Assembly: GCA_900547475.1 (NCBI GenBank)
Contig: URGW01000034.1
Coordinates: 1-44,977 of the forward strand
Length of the DNA stretch: 44,977 nt
Direction of reading: 5' to 3'
Source: an uncultured Clostridium sp.
Lineage (GTDB): Bacteria; Bacillota; Clostridia; Clostridiales; Clostridiaceae
Part shown: piece by piece, positions 41,078 through 44,977 of the stretch
Position numbering within the stretch: the stretch's first letter is position 1
Layout: every line of letters begins with the position of its first letter
Notes under the pieces: generated by a model
Databases searched by the model: none
What the model was told of the DNA's origin: nothing
What the model saw: the letters and a program-made list of their open reading frames with translations, nothing else
Made by a program: the position numbers and the translations under genes

Positions 41078-41509
41078 TTACACCTCGCTAGGATTTATTA
41101 TCTGTTCACAATATTCACATTTATAACTTCCTTTTTCTCTATCAACTAATGTGAATTTATGAGGTATATATTTTTCTTGTGAAGTTATGCAACTTGGATT
41201 TTTACATATTAATATATCTTGAATCCTCTCTGGTAACTCTGGTTTTATTTTATTAACTATTACTTCATTTCTAACTTCATTTATAGTAATACCTGGAGAT
41301 AATAATCCAAGTACTGTATAGTTTATTTCTTCAATATTTTCTATTTTTATTATATCTTTCTTTTCCATCTTTTTACTGTCTGCATTTATTATTAAAGCAA
41401 CTTGATTTCCTAATTTATCTAGGTGTAAATATCTAAATATTTTAACTCCCATTCCAGCTTTTATATGATCTAACATGAATCCATTTTTTATACTAGTTAT
41501 TTGTAGCAT
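41078..41509 (-). CDS. pyrI: Aspartate carbamoyltransferase regulatory subunit
   Basis: A 143-residue allosteric subunit that binds nucleotides and zinc. The C-terminal zinc site is CKNPSCITSQE...CEYC (four Cys). Nucleotide-site segments lie in the first half (INADSKKMEKKDIIKIENI). Its ATG directly abuts the pyrB stop codon, so the two subunits are translated together. Confidence 0.95.
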   Translation of the reverse strand: MLQITSIKNGFMLDHIKAGMGVKIFRYLHLDKLGNQVALIINADSKKMEKKDIIKIENIEEINYTVLGLLSPGITINEVRNEVIVNKIKPELPERIQDILICKNPSCITSQEKYIPHKFTLVDREKGSYKCEYCEQIINPSEV

Positions 41510-42430
41510 TTACATTACCCCCAGTAACTTAACTATTAAAGCCATTCTTACATACATTCCATACTCAGCTTGCTTAAAGTAAACTGCTCTTTTATCCTCA
41601 TCTACTTCTGTAGCAATTTCATTTACTCTAGGAAGTGGATGCATTACAATCATATCTTCCTTTGCTTTAGACATTTTCTCATTATCTAATATATAAGAAT
41701 CCTTTAATCTTAAATACTCTTCTTCATTAAAGAATCTTTCTTTTTGAATTCTTGTCATATATAAAATATCTAACTCATCTATTACTTCTTCCATATTCTC
41801 TACTTCTTTAAATGAAATATTATTTCTTTTTAATATTTCTTCTCTAATATATTCTGGTATTACAAGCTCTTTTGGAGATATAAGAATAAATTCTGTACCT
41901 TCATATCTAGACATAGCAGCAATTAATGATTGTACTGTACGTCCATTTTTTAAATCTCCACAAAGACCAATTTTATGTCCTTCTAAAGTTCCCTTTTGTG
42001 ATTTTATAGTTAATAGATCTGTTAATGTTTGAGTTGGATGCTGATGTCCCCCATCTCCTGCATTAATAACTGGTACTGATGAGTACATACTTGCAACTTT
42101 TGCTGCTCCTTCTTTAGGATGTCTCATTGCAATTATATCTGAATAAATAGAAACCATTCTTATAGTGTCTGCTAATGTTTCACCTTTTGCACTTGAAGTT
42201 GAGTTTGGCTCTGAAAATCCTAGGATTTTACCACCTAGTCTCATCATTGCAGCTTCAAAACTAAATCTTGTTCTTGTGCTTGGCTCATAAAAAAGTGTAG
42301 CTAAGATTTGCCCATCACAGATATGTGAAAATTCTTTTGGATTTGAAATGATTTTTTCTGCTAATTCGAATATTTCATTAAGTTCTTCTTTAGAAAAGTC
42401 CATTGGACTTATTAAATGTTTATTTTTCAT
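41510..42430 (-). CDS. pyrB: Aspartate carbamoyltransferase catalytic subunit
   Basis: A 306-residue enzyme forming carbamoyl-aspartate. Carbamoyl-phosphate site FYEPSTRTRFSFE (about residue 50), HPTQTLTDLL (about 133) and MHPLPRVNEI (about 265) are intact. First gene of pyrBICFKD, behind the attenuator at 42478-42575. AAGGAGTG site before the ATG. Confidence 0.97.
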   Translation of the reverse strand: MKNKHLISPMDFSKEELNEIFELAEKIISNPKEFSHICDGQILATLFYEPSTRTRFSFEAAMMRLGGKILGFSEPNSTSSAKGETLADTIRMVSIYSDIIAMRHPKEGAAKVASMYSSVPVINAGDGGHQHPTQTLTDLLTIKSQKGTLEGHKIGLCGDLKNGRTVQSLIAAMSRYEGTEFILISPKELVIPEYIREEILKRNNISFKEVENMEEVIDELDILYMTRIQKERFFNEEEYLRLKDSYILDNEKMSKAKEDMIVMHPLPRVNEIATEVDEDKRAVYFKQAEYGMYVRMALIVKLLGVM

Positions 42431-42477
42431 TTATTGTCACTCCTTTTTAACATCACAGTGTTAAATTTAAAGAATAC

Positions 42478-42575
42478 AAAAAACCTTCCTTATAATATAA
42501 GGAAGGTATAGTAATCTCATAATATTAGTATTATTACAACTTCCTTATGAATCTCTCGGATTCCCTTAAAGGTTC
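42478..42575 (-). promoter_or_regulatory. PyrR-dependent attenuator of the pyr operon
   Basis: On the minus strand, CCTTTAAGGGAATCCGAGAG and following bases (42572-42543) match the PyrR-binding anti-antiterminator consensus (UCC.G.GAG). ATAAGGAAG (42548-42540) can pair with CTTCCTTAT as antiterminator. The terminator is CCTTCCTTA/TAAGGAAGG (42484-42492 with 42498-42506) with six T residues. High UMP would favour termination. Confidence 0.85.
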
Positions 42576-42617
42576 TTTTTGTTAGAATATCACTTCATTA
42601 AAAATTTGTCAATATTT

Positions 42618-43397
42618 TTAATGCCAATTATTCATTACATCATCCCACATCATTTTACCACATTTCGCTAAAGATACTGTTCCATATACACTATTAGGTA
42701 TATCTTGTGATAAAATAGTAAATACGAATTTTCCTTTTGGTAATTCTAAATATTCTGTATCATTTTCAATGCCTTTTTTATCACCAGTTTTACTGGATAT
42801 TTCAATCTTTAAATCATCAGGAATGTATAGAGCTAATTTATTTTTTATTTGCTGCCTTCTTAAAATATCTATAAGCATTTGACCATTATCTTTATTTAAG
42901 AAGGTTCCATTAGATAAGTGCTTCCATATTTTTGATAAATCATAAGCTGTTGTTATGTTTTCAATATCTGTTATAGCTGTTCTTTCATCATTTGTTTTTC
43001 TATTTAATCTAGTATTCTTTAATCCCATTGTTCTAATATCTTCATTTATTTGTTCCATTCCAACTATATCTATAATTTTATTAGCAGCTGTATTATCACT
43101 TTGAATTAACATTATTACCATAAGTTCGAATACTGTATATTCTCTCTCATTAAATTCATGGATTATCCCCGTTCCATAAACTTTATCTGAAGTTTCTATC
43201 TTTATTTTATCCATAAAATCAACTTTTTTATCTTCAACTGCCTTTATTAATGAAACAGCAATAGGAAGTTTCATACATCCAGCAGCTGTCATAGAAACGT
43301 TTTCATTGTATCCATACACATATCCACTTTTCAAATCTTCAAAAAAGAAACTATATTTCCCGATTCTTGATTCTAAATATTTCTTTATTTCCTTCAT
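42618..43397 (-). CDS. Class A beta-lactamase-like protein lacking the catalytic serine
   Basis: A 259-residue serine-hydrolase-fold protein with no signal peptide. Of the class A motifs, SDN (residues 100-102, IQSDNTAANK) and KTG (203-205, SSKTGDKKG) are present. The SxxK position reads GCMK (Gly40-Cys41-Met42-Lys43), so the nucleophile Ser is Gly, and no E..LN omega-loop motif is visible. Hydrolysis of beta-lactams is therefore unlikely. A nearby Cys could act, or the protein may bind rather than cleave. It sits upstream of the pyr operon but is separate. A GGAGGGT site precedes the ATG. Confidence 0.8.
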   Translation of the reverse strand: MKEIKKYLESRIGKYSFFFEDLKSGYVYGYNENVSMTAAGCMKLPIAVSLIKAVEDKKVDFMDKIKIETSDKVYGTGIIHEFNEREYTVFELMVIMLIQSDNTAANKIIDIVGMEQINEDIRTMGLKNTRLNRKTNDERTAITDIENITTAYDLSKIWKHLSNGTFLNKDNGQMLIDILRRQQIKNKLALYIPDDLKIEISSKTGDKKGIENDTEYLELPKGKFVFTILSQDIPNSVYGTVSLAKCGKMMWDDVMNNWH

Positions 43398-43514
43398 AAT
43401 ACCCTCCTAAATCCACTAATTCAAATATTTCTTTTACTTTAATATAAGTATAACATATTGTCAGAATATTTTGAAGTATTTCATTTGATTTTTTCCATTA
43501 TCATATACATAAAT

Positions 43515-43582
43515 AGTGGTAAGCTTCAAATATAGATTTTATCCTTCTTAATATCCCTTCTATATTCTTCCCCCTTACCACT
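43515..43582 (-). terminator. Long hairpin after the pfkA gene
   Basis: AGTGGTAAG/CTTACCACT (43515-43523 with 43574-43582) enclose a second AATATAGA/TCTATATT pair. The stem lies just after the pfkA stop; the following minus-strand bases are only weakly T-rich. Confidence 0.5.
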
Positions 43583-43606
43583 AATAATATTTAAGATATT
43601 AACTAT

Positions 43607-44707
43607 TTATTCAGCAAAAGTAATACCAATTTTCTTAGCAACTTGTACTAATTCTCCATCAACATTAACATTTTTAGTTTTTTGTCCGATTACATTTTCT
43701 AAGCTATCACTACTTATAATATCACCTTTTAAACAAACCATTTCTCCAAACTTACCATCTATCATAAGCTCAACAGCTGCAACTCCATATCTTGTTGATA
43801 GTATTCTATCATATGTTGAAGTATTACCCCCTCTTTGTACATGACCTAGCACTGTACATCTAACTTCATGATCCTTAATAAGCTTTTCTAGGTCACCTGC
43901 CAGCTTATTACCTATTCCTCCTAATCTTATAGGATCTGGACTATCAGCAACAATTTTTGCAACAACAACTTCTCCATCTTTAGGTCTTGCACCTTCTGAT
44001 ACAACTATAATAGTAAAGTTTTTACCTTCCTCTTCTCTCTCTTTTACTTTTTCAGCAATTTTATTAATATCGTATGGAATTTCAGGTAAAAGAATAATGT
44101 CTGCTGAACCTGCTATTCCGGCTTCTAAAGCTATCCATCCAGCATTTCTTCCCATTACTTCACACAACATAATTCTATGATGTGATTCTGCTGTTGTATG
44201 AAGCCTATCTAAAGCTTCTGTCACTACATCAATTGCAGTGTTGAATCCAAATGTTACATCTGTTGATGCTAAATCATTATCTATAGTTTTAGGAACTCCT
44301 ATTACCTTAACACCTTTTCTCGCAAAATCTCTTGCAGATGTTAATGTACCATCTCCTCCTATAACAACCAATACATCAACTCCTTCCTTTTTTAGATTTT
44401 CTACTGCAACATCAGAAACATCTTTTTTTACTTGCTCTCCATTTTCTTCAACAAGATAATCAAATAAATTATCCTTGTTAGAACTATAAAGGATAGTACC
44501 TCCTCTATGTAATATTCCAGATACTGTATCTAACGTCAAATGAATAAAATCATTGTTATATAGACCCCTATATCCAAACTTGTATCCTATTACTTCAATT
44601 CCATAGTTTAATATTGCTGTTCTTGTTACCGCTCTTATTACTGCATTTAAGCCTGGACAATCTCCACCACCTGTTAATAAAGCTATTTTTTTAATTTTTT
44701 GTTCCAT
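43607..44707 (-). CDS. pfkA: 6-phosphofructokinase
   Basis: A 366-residue glycolytic kinase. Features are GGDCPGLNAVIR (residue 14), VIGGDGTLTSA (about 104), GVPKTIDNDL with the catalytic Asp (about 128), MGRNAGWIA (about 171) and GHVQRGG (about 285). Gly in GGDG favours ATP over pyrophosphate, while Lys in PKTIDND is shared with the longer PFK groups, so phosphate-donor preference is likely but not certain ATP. A GGGAGG site precedes the ATG. The 270 bases to the window end hold no gene I can support. Confidence 0.94.
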   Translation of the reverse strand: MEQKIKKIALLTGGGDCPGLNAVIRAVTRTAILNYGIEVIGYKFGYRGLYNNDFIHLTLDTVSGILHRGGTILYSSNKDNLFDYLVEENGEQVKKDVSDVAVENLKKEGVDVLVVIGGDGTLTSARDFARKGVKVIGVPKTIDNDLASTDVTFGFNTAIDVVTEALDRLHTTAESHHRIMLCEVMGRNAGWIALEAGIAGSADIILLPEIPYDINKIAEKVKEREEEGKNFTIIVVSEGARPKDGEVVVAKIVADSPDPIRLGGIGNKLAGDLEKLIKDHEVRCTVLGHVQRGGNTSTYDRILSTRYGVAAVELMIDGKFGEMVCLKGDIISSDSLENVIGQKTKNVNVDGELVQVAKKIGITFAE

Positions 44708-44977
44708 TTGAAAATTCCTCCCTACCCCATTATCTAATAATTTTTTTCAGCATTTTCCCCAGTTAAATTTCTTATTATTACATTCTTATTCATAAAATTC
44801 TGAATATTCATCCTTATATTATAATACCATAAATTCAAATATACGGAAAGCATTTTTTGACTCTTACTTTTGACATATAATATAAAAAGGTAGATTTAAG
44901 TAAAGTGGTACCTATGTCAAGGACATTTTAAAAAAGAGAGTTAAGAAGCTAAAAGCTGATTTCTGTATTTAACAGGA

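Noticed and set aside
42618..43397. Functional class A beta-lactamase resistance gene
   Set aside because: The catalytic Ser is Gly, the omega-loop Glu motif is absent and there is no export signal.

Overview
The window is low-GC, AT-rich DNA from a spore-forming Firmicute, most likely Clostridium sensu stricto. Supporting signs are strong AGGAGG-type ribosome binding sites, a sporulation gene (yunB), an iron-dependent butanol-type dehydrogenase, a biliverdin-producing heme oxygenase, a pyrBICFKD operon with an apparent PyrR attenuator, and an LPXTG surface protein. I cannot name the species from sequence alone.

Region by region: (1) 1-6700 is chromosomal backbone: three small uncharacterised genes, a preQ1-riboswitch-controlled queuosine-precursor transporter (queT), a dicarboxylate/amino-acid:cation symporter with a pyr-type attenuation leader, and a wall-anchored 5'-nucleotidase. 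(2) 6777-22320 is a 15.5-kb integrated element. It is bounded by a 61-bp direct repeat that copies the 3' end of yebC. A tyrosine recombinase lies at its right end. (3) 22256-44977 is backbone again: yebC, yigZ, a MocR regulator, alpha-amylase, hflX, hpt, heme oxygenase, alcohol dehydrogenase, yunB, a class A PBP, an alanine/glycine symporter, the pyr operon, a degenerate class A beta-lactamase homologue and phosphofructokinase.

The element is the notable part. It combines an integrase, a plasmid-type actin segregation module (ParM, a ParR-like protein and a repeat array resembling parC), a replication-initiator-like winged-helix protein beside tandem 23-bp iteron-like repeats, and an incomplete phage packaging/head module. 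That module has a TerS-like protein, an HK97-type major capsid protein and an HK97-type prohead protease, but no terminase large subunit, portal or tail gene. It also carries an ArdA-like antirestriction protein, a HicA-HicB-SecB-like toxin-antitoxin-chaperone operon, and a DUF2971 + DUF4145 gene pair at its left edge. Its size and content fit a phage satellite, part way between capsid-forming PICI islands and P4-like episomal satellites, rather than a decayed prophage. It is also rich in repeats that are not coding: a three-copy 22-bp motif about 4.2-4.4 kb apart, several AT-rich palindromes centred on ATAAATTTAT, and a structured noncoding stretch of about 1.3 kb upstream of the capsid cluster.

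How the genes may work together (inference): the integrase places the island in yebC while regenerating the YebC C-terminus. The rep-like protein, iterons and ParMR would allow an episomal phase. TerS, capsid and protease would redirect a helper phage's packaging. ArdA, HicAB-SecB and the DUF pair would serve entry, maintenance and possibly anti-phage competition. In the backbone, the symporter leader resembles the pyr operon leader, which suggests joint control of pyrimidine synthesis and uptake of a precursor such as aspartate or orotate.
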